Source: a virus
Virus record (IMG/VR): IMGVR_UViG_3300018080_000152
Span: 21,914-85,913 of that record
Reading direction: 5' to 3' (one strand)
Length of the DNA stretch: 64,000 nucleotides
Shown here: positions 1-8,289 of the stretch, piece after piece
How the letters are laid out: each line of letters begins with the position of its first letter
Position numbering within the stretch: position 1 is the stretch's first letter
Notes under the pieces: generated by a model
What the model was told of the DNA's origin: nothing
Databases searched by the model: none
The model's input: the letters and a program-made list of their open reading frames with translations, nothing else
Translations under genes and position numbers: made by a program

Positions 1-747
1 TGATTCTCGTATTAGTCTTGGTATGTCCCATCCAATATCTGGATATGCTGTGTGTAGATAAAGAAATGTTTTCTTTCCAATGTCTGGATATTGTCTTAGA
101 AACAGCTTAAATGCTTGAATCAAATCTGGGTAGAGCTTGCGTTTTTGGTTACGCATAATTGTACCAACAATATTAACACCTTTCTCAAAACCCATGGCTT
201 CTCGGTGTGCATCTTTATCTGGAACTGGTTTTAATAATTCGCCGTTCGCTGCCGGTGGAGCTAGACCGCAATAATTGACAGCTTCATTGGTTTCTTCCAA
301 TAGTGTGTCTCTACCAAATTCAGAATATGCGCATACTGAATCAGCATTGATGTATGTAGCTAACCAATTTTCCATTTGAGGGGCGCTATCAACCGTTGGC
401 ATAATAGCCCAATGAAAGTTCTTGCGAAATGGCGAGCGTGCTGTGTATTCAAACATCCACCAGTCACGTATATCCAAAACAACATCAGGCTTGAAGTCCA
501 AGCAGATTTCTTCTAATCTCCACGCCCCCCATTGATTGGCAGCTTGTGAGTTGTAGTGCTCTGCTTGTTCATCGTTGTCTGGCATGCAACCATAATAGGT
601 CCATGGTATAGTACGACCACGAGGGTCATTATAGTGACCATACCCACCAAGCTCAGCTATTTCATATTTTCCAGTAGCATGTAATCGTGATAGCACTTCG
701 TGTCCATAAATACCATAGCCGGTATTCAGGAACGTTGCCTCACCCAT
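1..747 (-). CDS. glycosyltransferase, GT-B type (3' part cut by window edge)
   Basis: The reading frame starts with ATG at 747 and stays open to the left edge, so 249 codons are present and the C-terminus is missing. The N-terminus (FLNTGYGIYGHEVLSRL) has the glycine-rich opening strand-loop of GT-B glycosyltransferases. About residue 200 there is GTIMRNQKRKLYPDLIQAF, typical of the inter-domain strand of GT4 enzymes that bind a nucleotide sugar. It overlaps the SSB-like gene upstream by 8 bases, suggesting coupled translation. The acceptor is unknown; other glycosyltransferases lie at 47-60 kb. The class is fairly sure, the substrate is not. Confidence 0.75.
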   Translation of the reverse strand, partial: MGEATFLNTGYGIYGHEVLSRLHATGKYEIAELGGYGHYNDPRGRTIPWTYYGCMPDNDEQAEHYNSQAANQWGAWRLEEICLDFKPDVVLDIRDWWMFEYTARSPFRKNFHWAIMPTVDSAPQMENWLATYINADSVCAYSEFGRDTLLEETNEAVNYCGLAPPAANGELLKPVPDKDAHREAMGFEKGVNIVGTIMRNQKRKLYPDLIQAFKLFLRQYPDIGKKTFLYLHTAYPDIGWDIPRLIRES

Positions 748-1123
748 CCACAAAATCCTGGGTTTTCTTGACATTCTTTCGTCCTAATAATACGCTTTGA
801 AAATTAAACTTGTCTACTCTAAACACTACACGATTTATCTTAGTTCCATCATCTAGTGTGACTGCATAACTACAAGCCGAAGCTCTATCTATTACAAGTA
901 GCTCACCCTTTTTACAGAATTTTGCCACAGTTTCGGCAGCAGTATCCCATATTTCAAAATCTAAAAATTGTGTTTGCTCCACAGTAGTTTTGTCAGATTT
1001 TTTGAATTGTCTATTAACAGCTAGTGTAAAATTTGTCAGAGCGATGGGATTCTTTCCAGGTCGCTCGTGACTAGTAAGTACCGGGTCTGCCGCTAATCTC
1101 CCAACAAAATGACATTCATTCAT
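740..1123 (-). CDS. single-stranded DNA-binding protein-like OB-fold protein
   Basis: This 127-residue protein has the SSB layout: NECHFVGRLAADPVL at the N-terminus, then LTNFTLAVNRQFK, then TQFLDFEIWDTAAETVAKF, the usual order of OB-fold strands with the aromatic and tryptophan positions of SSB. It lacks the acidic DDIPF-type C-terminal tip seen in the second SSB at 53014-53442, so it may be a specialised paralogue. The start overlaps the previous gene by 4 bases (ATGA), and it sits directly downstream of the Pol III C-terminal gene, which fits a role in replication. Confidence 0.7.
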   Translation of the reverse strand: MNECHFVGRLAADPVLTSHERPGKNPIALTNFTLAVNRQFKKSDKTTVEQTQFLDFEIWDTAAETVAKFCKKGELLVIDRASACSYAVTLDDGTKINRVVFRVDKFNFQSVLLGRKNVKKTQDFVDG

Positions 1124-1695
1124 TGATTCACTCCTTGTAATTCCTCGTCATCTGTTCCAAGCGTAAATAATTCACGAATTAACATAAAGCCTTCCAATAG
1201 TCCTTCGCTATCAGCTATTTCATCGTGTTTATCAGAAAAGCCATTTCTACAACCATCTGTGACAATTGCATCAAGTTTTTCTTCCTTCATTATATCGCTC
1301 ATATCCATGAATGGACTTAAATTTATGCTGTTGAAGTCTTCATATGATAACGTTTCCTTGCCAGACATAAACTTAATCATAGACGTATCATATTCCATTC
1401 TTATGCACTGAGATATAATAGTGTATATTATATATGCTCTTTGTACATACATTGGACATGATATAGTCCATTCACACAATTCTTGTCCATCTTCGTCATA
1501 CGCACATACAAAGACTCCTTCTGGTTTATACTCGTGGTATAACCTTGAGAAGGCAACCACTGGATATTCGACGCGCCCTGGAAAGTGTGTAACACAACCA
1601 GTATCGGTCTTCTTTACGACGACCCGATATTCATTACGGTCGAGAATTTCTTCGACTGTATTCGGGGATTTTTCTTCGGTGTTGTTGTTTATCAT
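1120..1695 (-). CDS. hypothetical protein
   Basis: A 191-residue acidic protein with no domain I recognise. The start is uncertain. ATG at 1695 is chosen because the possible in-frame TTG at 1713 lies inside a promoter-like sequence and is too close to the only GAGG motif. No Shine-Dalgarno sequence stands in front of 1695, and the promoter at 1700-1729 would start RNA almost on this ATG, so leaderless translation is possible. It lies between the Pol III C-terminal gene and the SSB-like gene. Confidence 0.6.
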   Translation of the reverse strand: MINNNTEEKSPNTVEEILDRNEYRVVVKKTDTGCVTHFPGRVEYPVVAFSRLYHEYKPEGVFVCAYDEDGQELCEWTISCPMYVQRAYIIYTIISQCIRMEYDTSMIKFMSGKETLSYEDFNSINLSPFMDMSDIMKEEKLDAIVTDGCRNGFSDKHDEIADSEGLLEGFMLIRELFTLGTDDEELQGVNQ

Positions 1696-1699
1696 ATCT

Positions 1700-1729
1700 A
1701 TTGTACCAGCCAAACCTCGTTGCTGTCAA
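1700..1729 (-). promoter_or_regulatory. sigma70-type promoter
   Basis: TTGACA and TACAAT are separated by 18 bases in the gap after the Pol III C-terminal gene. The minus-10 hexamer ends 4 bases before ATG 1695, so a transcript from here would have little or no leader. Confidence 0.5.
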
Positions 1730-3616
1730 CTATATCTGCCAAACTTTTTGAATAACAAACGAACTATTACCTTTGCGCGTGTTTTTTTCTCCCTGCACTA
1801 AGACGGTATTGCCCTCATACAAAATATGATTGTTCTCTCTCCACACATCTGAAAATACCACAGCGTCGTCTATTGCACAGGAACTATCAGACATACCAAT
1901 AAAGGCCATCTTCTGACCAGGATTCTTTCCTCGCTTAGTTTTCACTTCTTTTGTTCTTGTGATTTCTACGGCCAATACAGTATATCCGCTATGTCCCATC
2001 AACACTTCTTTGCATGTACAATTAGCCTCAACTGCTTTTTCACAACCGTCAACCTTACTACAGGTTATGGACGCCCCCAAGTATTTATCTTCACACCAAG
2101 CAATATAGTCAGCAGTATCATGTAATTTGTATGGAGGCTTCGCTAGTAGCTCTGCGAGGTCAGACACTATCTTTACGCGCTTGGCGTTGTGGCATCCACC
2201 ACCTTCTTTTTTGGTGCTGCCACATTCACGCAAGGCACTCAATAGATTTCCATAGCGCTTATCGGTGTTCTGTGTCAGAATCCACTCTTGTTCTTTCTTG
2301 GTTAGCTTATTCCACACACCAATCTCGTATAACATAGACGTGCGTGATTTCTTTAAGTAATCTAAACCACCAGAGGAAATTATGGCTTCATTAACTGTAA
2401 CCGGAACGTTATTTGCAAACAACAACAGATAATCCATCCAAGACCAATCATAAACATCTTTACCAGATGACTCGCGTGCTTCCTTTGCTTTGTCAAACAC
2501 TTTAAGCAAGGCAGCATTCCCTATTTGTTTGATGTCTCCAATCCCAAAGTAAATCTTATTGTCTTTCACGTATGGGATATCTTCTTGGTCTCTAAAATCT
2601 GGGACGCAAACCTCTACGTCTGCGAGCTTGGCATCGTTGACCAACTCATACACTTCCTCCCCGGTGTCTTGTTTCCACTGAGCACCATCTAAATAAGAGC
2701 AGTAAAACTGGACGGGGAAGTGAGCTTTAACATAGGCGGTCCAGTAGCCACCCTCCCCATAACACACGGCGTGGGATTTGTTGAAGGAGTACCGCTGAGA
2801 TTCACGAATCCAGCCGAAGATTTCCTGGGCCTGTTCCTTGCTCACAATCCCCTGCGAAGAACAACCGGATTCAAAGTCGCCCCACACCTTAGCCATAATA
2901 TCGGCTTTCTTCTTACCAATAGCTTTGCGCAATATGTCAGCTTGTTGCAAGTCAAATCCGGCCAGTGTTACGGCAATATTCATGCTCTGTTCTTGGTATG
3001 TGAGAACACCATACGTGGTGTTTAGTATGGGCTCCAACGCAGGATGTAGATACTCAACTGCTTCCACAAGGTGTTTTCTATCCTTGTAGTGTTCGGTCAT
3101 AGACTTGGCTGGAAAGATTTCCATGTCTTCATCTTCAACTAAAGCCGTGCCGTCATAGCCAGGAAACCAGAGTTGGGTTTGCCCCTTGCGATTGCTTTTA
3201 TGTCTTACTAGCTCATGTTTGTTGTGGTCTAATATGACACGCGACTGACCATTTAACTCGCCAGTCTCTTCGTCAGCAAATTCCAACGTGATACCCCTAT
3301 GGAATCTTACGTAGGGTTTGGACATAGCACGAAGACATCCGGGACGAATCAAACTTACTAAAGCTCCTAGTTCTTCCAAGCTTTCTGGTTTAATATGCAT
3401 AGCCCAGGTTTTTCCAAGATGGCCTTCAAGCTGAAACACACCCTTAGTGCTACCGTCCGCCAGCAAGTTCCATGTGCGTGCGCATGTATGTGGAATGTTG
3501 TAGATATCCACATCGATACCCAGCGGTAGTTGCCCTTGATGGGCGTCACCATCTATAATATCGTCAGTTCCAATAATTGGGAACTGGCAGCCGCAGTTGT
3601 ATATTAGTTTACCCAT
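1730..3616 (-). CDS. DNA polymerase III alpha subunit, C-terminal fragment
   Basis: This 628-residue protein matches DnaE from just after the third catalytic aspartate. Visible landmarks are GIDVDIYNIPHTCARTWNLL, GVFQLEGHLGKTW, LVSLIRPG, TTYGVLTYQEQSM with the finger helix around LRKAIGKKKADIM, FNKSHAVCYG, and a C-terminal OB-like domain ending VLVQGEKNTRKGNSSFVIQKVW. The PHP domain and all three catalytic aspartates are absent; they are in the separate gene at 6331-8286. The two products must therefore associate to give an active polymerase. The ATG abuts the TAA of the previous gene. No intein motif is visible at its N-terminus. Confidence 0.9.
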   Translation of the reverse strand: MGKLIYNCGCQFPIIGTDDIIDGDAHQGQLPLGIDVDIYNIPHTCARTWNLLADGSTKGVFQLEGHLGKTWAMHIKPESLEELGALVSLIRPGCLRAMSKPYVRFHRGITLEFADEETGELNGQSRVILDHNKHELVRHKSNRKGQTQLWFPGYDGTALVEDEDMEIFPAKSMTEHYKDRKHLVEAVEYLHPALEPILNTTYGVLTYQEQSMNIAVTLAGFDLQQADILRKAIGKKKADIMAKVWGDFESGCSSQGIVSKEQAQEIFGWIRESQRYSFNKSHAVCYGEGGYWTAYVKAHFPVQFYCSYLDGAQWKQDTGEEVYELVNDAKLADVEVCVPDFRDQEDIPYVKDNKIYFGIGDIKQIGNAALLKVFDKAKEARESSGKDVYDWSWMDYLLLFANNVPVTVNEAIISSGGLDYLKKSRTSMLYEIGVWNKLTKKEQEWILTQNTDKRYGNLLSALRECGSTKKEGGGCHNAKRVKIVSDLAELLAKPPYKLHDTADYIAWCEDKYLGASITCSKVDGCEKAVEANCTCKEVLMGHSGYTVLAVEITRTKEVKTKRGKNPGQKMAFIGMSDSSCAIDDAVVFSDVWRENNHILYEGNTVLVQGEKNTRKGNSSFVIQKVWQI

Positions 3617-3880
3617 TTATTTTACCCAACTTAGAGACCAACTATCGCCTGGGGCGCTTTCAATGCCTCCCCACACACCATGGAAGTATAATGGATAATC
3701 CTTACCAAAACACTGTTTAGTAGGACACCACAATTCTTCTCTTTTGCAACTTTCGTATGCCTTCCGCATTGCCTCTTTTCTTTTGATGGTTTCTGTGTCA
3801 TCCTCGTACCAATCAATTTCCGGCGGCTGGGTGCGGTCCTCAACATACTCCATTTTATTACCGCATAATGGACAATACAC
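3617..3880 (-). CDS. small zinc-ribbon protein
   Basis: This 87-residue protein has a CPLC pair at residues 3-6 and a second pair (CPTKQC) near residue 52, spaced like a split zinc ribbon. No enzymatic motif is present. It overlaps the next gene upstream by one base and its stop abuts the ATG of the Pol III C-terminal gene, so it belongs to the same operon. Function is unknown; a nucleic-acid-binding or regulatory role would be a guess. Confidence 0.65.
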   Translation of the reverse strand: MYCPLCGNKMEYVEDRTQPPEIDWYEDDTETIKRKEAMRKAYESCKREELWCPTKQCFGKDYPLYFHGVWGGIESAPGDSWSLSWVK

Positions 3881-4131
3881 TATACTGTTCTCCTTACGTC
3901 TTTCACACGTCTTTCAAATTCTTTCCAATCTCTTGTCCACAAATAAGCAAATTGGTTGTCTAAACTACTGCCAGCATTTTTACACACACACTTATCTAGT
4001 ACGAAATCTATGATGTCATTTAGGTGCTTGATTTTAGATTCCAACGCCACTATTTCTGTTGGACAAATGGTCGTGTAAATACTACGGCCAATGTCAGCAG
4101 AGTGACCAATGCGCGGTCCTGGGTGTCCCAT
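3880..4131 (-). CDS. hypothetical protein
   Basis: An 83-residue protein. ATG 4131 is preferred over longer in-frame starts because AGGAG lies 7 bases upstream and the longer form would overlap the neighbour by 50 bases. The C-terminal half is a charged helix ending DWKEFERRVKDVRRT. No domain recognised. It is packed between the zinc-ribbon gene and the GFVSNSS-family gene in the interval that separates the two polymerase pieces. Confidence 0.6.
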   Translation of the reverse strand: MGHPGPRIGHSADIGRSIYTTICPTEIVALESKIKHLNDIIDFVLDKCVCKNAGSSLDNQFAYLWTRDWKEFERRVKDVRRTV

Positions 4132-4141
4132 AACTATGCTC

Positions 4142-4516
4142 CTAACAACAACGTGTTCCAAGTAGCAACTGAATGTTTTCAGTTCCAACACCGTGTTCGG
4201 ATGCTATGCTACTAGCCATAACAGCCAAGTCTTCCAGCGTATACTGTTTGTTGTCTATTTGACCACAGTCTATATCTGCCAAGACCTGCCCCATGATAAA
4301 GCTATTGTCATCACTAAAGATGTCCTTCTCGTAACAAACTTCATGTAGGGCTTCTGAAAAATCATCTGGGTCATTCACATCTAAGTTATGTTTTTTAATG
4401 TAAGCTGCTATTTCAGTTTTGAATATAACAGCTATATCATCATTACTTAGTCTATAACCAAGCATTATGAATGACGACGTACTACTATTACTTACGAATC
4501 CACTTCTAACTTTCAT
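4142..4516 (-). CDS. GFVSNSSTSSF-leader family protein, copy 1
   Basis: This 124-residue protein begins MKVRSGFVSNSSTSSF. The same N-terminal signature occurs in the proteins at 54811-55233 and 38450-38956. Beyond the leader it resembles the 54811 protein along its whole length: an acidic middle, MGQVLADI against MGEVLATG, and a C-terminal helix SIASEHGV against AIAEQHGV. The leader is familiar from uncharacterised phage and bacterial proteins, where its job is unknown to me. Four-base overlap with the following gene suggests translational coupling. Confidence 0.7.
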   Translation of the reverse strand: MKVRSGFVSNSSTSSFIMLGYRLSNDDIAVIFKTEIAAYIKKHNLDVNDPDDFSEALHEVCYEKDIFSDDNSFIMGQVLADIDCGQIDNKQYTLEDLAVMASSIASEHGVGTENIQLLLGTRCC

Positions 4517-4743
4517 ATTGGTTTCTCCATTACATAAACAATAATTTTTTCAATCCTGTTTTCAATTGGCAGCCACTTAACCTCCACAACTTCCAGCGCT
4601 TCATGTTCAACATACATGAAATCTCCAACACGAGGTACTGCTAAACACAATATCGGGTCATGCAGCTTTTGTTTTAATGTGCCGTCTTCATGCATGAGAT
4701 ACACTGCTATTTTAGGTATTATATCTACTAGGTCAACATTCAT
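4513..4743 (-). CDS. hypothetical protein
   Basis: A 76-residue protein starting at ATG 4743, just after the stop of the upstream gene, with AAGGTG as ribosome-binding site. The pattern VGDFMYVEHEALEVVEVKWL resembles short phage proteins of one small beta-barrel in which a GD-x-V/M turn precedes two strands. No enzymatic residues are evident. It is part of the gene group lying between the two polymerase III pieces. Confidence 0.6.
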   Translation of the reverse strand: MNVDLVDIIPKIAVYLMHEDGTLKQKLHDPILCLAVPRVGDFMYVEHEALEVVEVKWLPIENRIEKIIVYVMEKPI

Positions 4744-4744
4744 A

Positions 4745-4945
4745 TTAGTACACCTTATATAATTTAGGACGTGGGTCTGGGTCATGTTCGTTGTTTATTC
4801 GTTGTCCCCAGATTTCAAATCGAGACTGGCCTGCTTGCCAATGTAACTTCCAACCCAATAACCACGCTATGGGATTCATACAGTGACATGCTGTGCGCAC
4901 AGGCCAATACCACGGATAGTCTTTGGCTAACGTCATGCGAAACAT
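4745..4945 (-). CDS. hypothetical protein
   Basis: A 66-residue tryptophan-rich protein that overlaps the exonuclease gene by 13 bases and ends one base before the next gene. Nothing in it matches a known domain to my eye. Evidence that it is real is positional: it fills an otherwise empty 180-base gap in a tightly packed operon and its stop codon sits at the expected coupling distance. Confidence 0.5.
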   Translation of the reverse strand: MFRMTLAKDYPWYWPVRTACHCMNPIAWLLGWKLHWQAGQSRFEIWGQRINNEHDPDPRPKLYKVY

Positions 4946-5604
4946 CCCTTCATTTCCAAGCGACGGCGACCATCCTCATTGGGGCTGGTCATATATTGGC
5001 CGAGCTTTATTAAGCGCTGGGCTATTTTCGCCGTCCATTCCACATCCCACATAGCATCATGTGCTCCTTGCTCAATCTCTTCCTTGGGAACTCCCATCCA
5101 CTCAAGTACGGTTGTCAGCTTCAAGTTCTTTAGCTCTGGATTATTCCTGTGCCAAAACCACATATGTTCCATGACATCAAAGTGAAACACTGGATTCAAC
5201 AACGTTTGATTACCCCATTTGTTGTCCCAGTATCCGTACTTCTGACAATACCTATTCATAATTGGCATGTCAAAGTTGTCGCCGCCATAGTAAACTGGCG
5301 TGGGCGCACCAAACGTATTCTTTTGTTTGTTGATGTTGTGCTTCTGTATCCAAGCTGCCCATGTGGGAAACATCACAGATGCTTCTGGGGCATCCATCAA
5401 CTGCTCTTTGGTTAGCCCATTAACACGCAGCGCTTCATCCTCTAGACTTTCAAAGTCCTCTGGTTTCATCAGTGTCTTAAATGTGTCTTTGACCGCTAAT
5501 GAATTTCTATCCAGAATGAGAGCCCCAATCTGAATCACTTCGCAAGTTTTAGAGTCTTTTCCGCCTGTCTCAAAATCGAACACACATAGATGTCTGTTAT
5601 CCAT
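4933..5604 (-). CDS. DnaQ-like 3'-5' exonuclease (DEDDh)
   Basis: This 223-residue protein carries the three exonuclease motifs of the DEDDh family: Exo I as FDFETGG near residues 9-15, Exo II as NFDMPIMNRY in the middle, and Exo III as HDAMWDVEWTAK, with histidine five residues before the aspartate. These residues bind the two catalytic metals in proofreading subunits such as DnaQ. It is encoded between the two halves of DNA polymerase III alpha, so proofreading for that polymerase is the natural role. ATG 5604 has AAGGCC just upstream. Confidence 0.85.
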   Translation of the reverse strand: MDNRHLCVFDFETGGKDSKTCEVIQIGALILDRNSLAVKDTFKTLMKPEDFESLEDEALRVNGLTKEQLMDAPEASVMFPTWAAWIQKHNINKQKNTFGAPTPVYYGGDNFDMPIMNRYCQKYGYWDNKWGNQTLLNPVFHFDVMEHMWFWHRNNPELKNLKLTTVLEWMGVPKEEIEQGAHDAMWDVEWTAKIAQRLIKLGQYMTSPNEDGRRRLEMKGCFA

Positions 5605-5616
5605 TGGCCTTATCCA

Positions 5617-6264
5617 TTAATTAGTTAATTGTTGAGTAGATATTTTCATACATAAATCCAAAAATCGTTCCATTGTCAAATCCCATTTCATAGTATTGAC
5701 ATTCTTGTGCAACCATTGCACATTTCCTTCTTCGTATGGTTTTGCGCTATCAATCCTGTCTAACGATGCGTCAACATTCATGGTAAGCGATTCACCAGAT
5801 AGAGCACATTTGCGACCTTGTTGTTCAAACAGTTGCCATATATAGTCGATTGTGATATTGAGTTCAATATGACGACTTTTTGCATTTGTGCGTAATGCTT
5901 TCCAAAGTCTCTTACCTATGTGGTCGTGGTCTGGGGATTGATTTGGTCTCAAACACCCACACGAATTGGTGTTGCCGCTGGTTAAAGCGTATCTTTTAAC
6001 CTTAAATTCATTTCCACAATCACACTTACATAAACACACCGGATGGCCACTGTCGCTCTTGGTAAAATACGGGTCTATAACCACAAGCTTACCTATGCGA
6101 GCGCCACTTTCTATTCTGCGTCTTTTGCGAAATCCATATTTAGTATTTGCCAAGTAAGAAATATTAGATTTGTGACATCCCAGTTCGCTTGCTATGTCTT
6201 CCGCTCGTCTGTTTTTTGTGACATATTCTTCATACAGCCACTCTTTTGTAACTTCAATTGCCAT
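5617..6264 (-). CDS. HNH homing-type endonuclease at the polymerase split
   Basis: This 215-residue protein has three parts: an N-terminal helix-turn-helix (RAEDIASELGCHKSNISYL), a cysteine-rich DNA-binding module (CLCKCDCGNEF then SCGC) as in phage AP2/HNH proteins, and a C-terminal nuclease-like domain with SLDRIDSAKPYEEGNVQWLH. The same C-terminal domain recurs at 10911-11438. It lies directly downstream of the N-terminal polymerase gene, exactly where the polymerase reading frame is broken, and has its own promoter-like element. This suggests a selfish element that inserted in or beside the gene; mobility is an inference. Confidence 0.8.
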   Translation of the reverse strand: MAIEVTKEWLYEEYVTKNRRAEDIASELGCHKSNISYLANTKYGFRKRRRIESGARIGKLVVIDPYFTKSDSGHPVCLCKCDCGNEFKVKRYALTSGNTNSCGCLRPNQSPDHDHIGKRLWKALRTNAKSRHIELNITIDYIWQLFEQQGRKCALSGESLTMNVDASLDRIDSAKPYEEGNVQWLHKNVNTMKWDLTMERFLDLCMKISTQQLTN

Positions 6265-6280
6265 ATAACTGCTCCCATGA

Positions 6281-6315
6281 AATAAAGTAAACCTTGATTT
6301 ACTTTATTATACACC
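6281..6315 (-). promoter_or_regulatory. GGTGTATAAT promoter element with overlapping 11-bp palindrome
   Basis: The minus strand reads GTTGTGGTGTATAATAAAGT before the HNH gene; TATAAT is at 6306-6311 and no good TTGACA lies upstream. A perfect 11-base inverted repeat (6281-6291 with 6298-6308, loop of 6) overlaps the minus-10 box, as an operator or a 5' mRNA hairpin would. A similar arrangement precedes the HNH gene at 40881-41324. Confidence 0.5.
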
Positions 6316-6330
6316 ACAACTAGATAAATC

Positions 6331-8286
6331 TTATCTCAATTTACCATATTTGAGTAAATTTAGTGCTCCGTGAACCTTGTCGAGAAAGGCCACCCCTAGA
6401 AAGTCAAACTTAACATGTCCCATTGCCTCTAAATCTCCCATTTCCATACCAGCTATCATCTGACCGGTGCTTTTGTCATATATCATAGGACAAATTTCAC
6501 ACAAAGGCTTTTGTGAGATAATCACACCAGCAGCGTGTTTACTCTGTGACTTCTTCGTTCCTTCAATCCGAATGGCCTGTTCAAATATACGAGCCATTGG
6601 TCCTTGAATACGACCTTCGTCATCCAAGTAGGCCCATTGTTTAAGTTCCTCCGAATTGTGTTCCAGCGCCCACTGAATAATAGAGGCTTCGCCGTCACCA
6701 CCAGCCTTCTTATCCAGTTCTCGCATGGCCTGCAACTGGTCGCTAATTTCAGCCTCGTCTGGGATGAACTTGGTGAGCATATTAACTTCTTCGTGGCTCA
6801 TAGCAGCGTGAGCGCGCACCACGTCTTTAATTGCTCCGCGCCCTTGCAAGCGCGTGAACGTAAGCATCTGGGCCACTCGGTCGTGACCATACTTATCTTT
6901 CACATAATCGATGATACGACCACGATTGCGAATCTCAAAGTCCATATCCACATCCGGCAAACTGACACGCTCGGCTGTATTACGACCCGCATTATAAAAT
7001 CGCTCAAACAACAGGTCATACTCGATGGGGTCAATGTGAGTTGTGTTTAATAGATATAGCGTGAGAGAGCCAGCGGCAGAACCACGCCCAGCACCAGTTA
7101 ATTGTCCATCTTTACGTGCCCAGTCGATAATGTCCCACACGATAAGGAAGTAGTCGGCTAGACCAACTTCGGTCAGCGTCTTATATTCCATGTTGAGTCT
7201 ATCCCTATACTCTTGTTCGGTGTGGTCACTAGACTCAATCACTTGTTGAATCTTTGGTAGGCGCATATCCCAGCCCTCATACATGAGTTGTTTCATGTAT
7301 TCCTTAGATGGCATGTTGTTAGGACATGGGAATTGAGGAAGCATAGGCGGGTGTGTCAAGTCGTACTCTTCACACATGTCTGCTATTTTAAGAGTGTTAG
7401 CCAATTCTTCTTCTGTGTTACCGCCTTCTATCATTTCATCATACGACGGTATATGATAGTTGTTAGAGCGGAAGAATGTACCCAGACCAATTTCTTCACC
7501 CCTAACCATCTTCTCGTCAATCTCTTTGAAGTTGGTATTGAGCGCATTACACAACAGAACACGTTGGTCATACGCATCTTCCTTTTCAGCGTAATGTGCA
7601 TCTGGCGTTGCGATACATGGAATACCGGTCTTCTTAGAGATATATCGCAGACCTTGAGCAAGAAGGGTCATGGCTGGGTAGTTTTTAGAATCCATGAGTT
7701 GGATTTCAATAAAGAAGTTGCCCTTACCGAAAATCTCTTGAAGCCTCAGCGCTTCTTTTGTGGCTCGTTCAACCCAGTCGCTACGTGTGTATTGTTTTGC
7801 ATCTTCTGGCGTGCGACATTGGTCTAAGTCATGCGTATCGGTAAATATACACGAGGCTAAGTGTGAGCCAAGGTGGCCACTAAAGGCTATCAGGTTTCCA
7901 TCGGCGTATTCAGCTAACCTATCCAGGTCAAGTCGTGGCTTGTAGTAATAATGTTCTGGCGCGTTAGAAGCACTACTAGCTTGAATTAGTTGACCCCAAC
8001 CTTTGGGGTTTTTAGCTAGAACCACAAGGTGGTGGAGTTTGCGGTCGCCGTCTTTAATGGTAGCGTCCTTTGGACATACGTACATTTCACAACCAATAAT
8101 TGGCTTCAAGTCTCTGTTGCTCATAGCTTCCATAAAGGATACTGCACCAGCCACAGTTCCGTGGTCGGTAATTGCAGACCCAGGCAGTCCAAGCTTTATA
8201 CAGCGCTTAGCAATTTGATTAGGCTTAGAAAGTCCGTCCAATAGACTATAATGGCTATGAACATGTAGTGGGAAATACGTTTTCAT
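6331..8286 (-). CDS. DNA polymerase III alpha subunit, N-terminal fragment (PHP plus palm)
   Basis: This 651-residue protein opens with a PHP domain (HVHSHYSLLDG at 8-18, SAITDHGT near 38-44) whose metal-binding histidines are present. GRGSAAGSL (401-409) and PDVDMDF (444-450) follow, with catalytic aspartates at about 447 and 449; HVKFDFLG near 624-631 brings the third. It then stops at LLKYGKLR, before the fingers, which the gene at 1730-3616 encodes. Both pieces carry GKL at the break (KYGKLR here, MGKLIY there). The pair together cover a whole bacterial-type DnaE. The break coincides with the HNH gene that follows. Confidence 0.9.
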   Translation of the reverse strand: MKTYFPLHVHSHYSLLDGLSKPNQIAKRCIKLGLPGSAITDHGTVAGAVSFMEAMSNRDLKPIIGCEMYVCPKDATIKDGDRKLHHLVVLAKNPKGWGQLIQASSASNAPEHYYYKPRLDLDRLAEYADGNLIAFSGHLGSHLASCIFTDTHDLDQCRTPEDAKQYTRSDWVERATKEALRLQEIFGKGNFFIEIQLMDSKNYPAMTLLAQGLRYISKKTGIPCIATPDAHYAEKEDAYDQRVLLCNALNTNFKEIDEKMVRGEEIGLGTFFRSNNYHIPSYDEMIEGGNTEEELANTLKIADMCEEYDLTHPPMLPQFPCPNNMPSKEYMKQLMYEGWDMRLPKIQQVIESSDHTEQEYRDRLNMEYKTLTEVGLADYFLIVWDIIDWARKDGQLTGAGRGSAAGSLTLYLLNTTHIDPIEYDLLFERFYNAGRNTAERVSLPDVDMDFEIRNRGRIIDYVKDKYGHDRVAQMLTFTRLQGRGAIKDVVRAHAAMSHEEVNMLTKFIPDEAEISDQLQAMRELDKKAGGDGEASIIQWALEHNSEELKQWAYLDDEGRIQGPMARIFEQAIRIEGTKKSQSKHAAGVIISQKPLCEICPMIYDKSTGQMIAGMEMGDLEAMGHVKFDFLGVAFLDKVHGALNLLKYGKLR

Positions 8287-8289
8287 TAT

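Noticed and set aside
6331-6400. Split intein at the polymerase III break
   Set aside because: The N-piece does not end with an intein N-terminal block starting at cysteine, and the C-piece does not begin with an intein C-terminal block ending in HN followed by C, S or T.
6604-7827. Long plus-strand open frames (6604-7050 and 7288-7827)
   Set aside because: They are antisense to the polymerase III N-terminal gene, have unlikely compositions and no ribosome-binding sites; similar antisense frames elsewhere were dismissed for the same reason.
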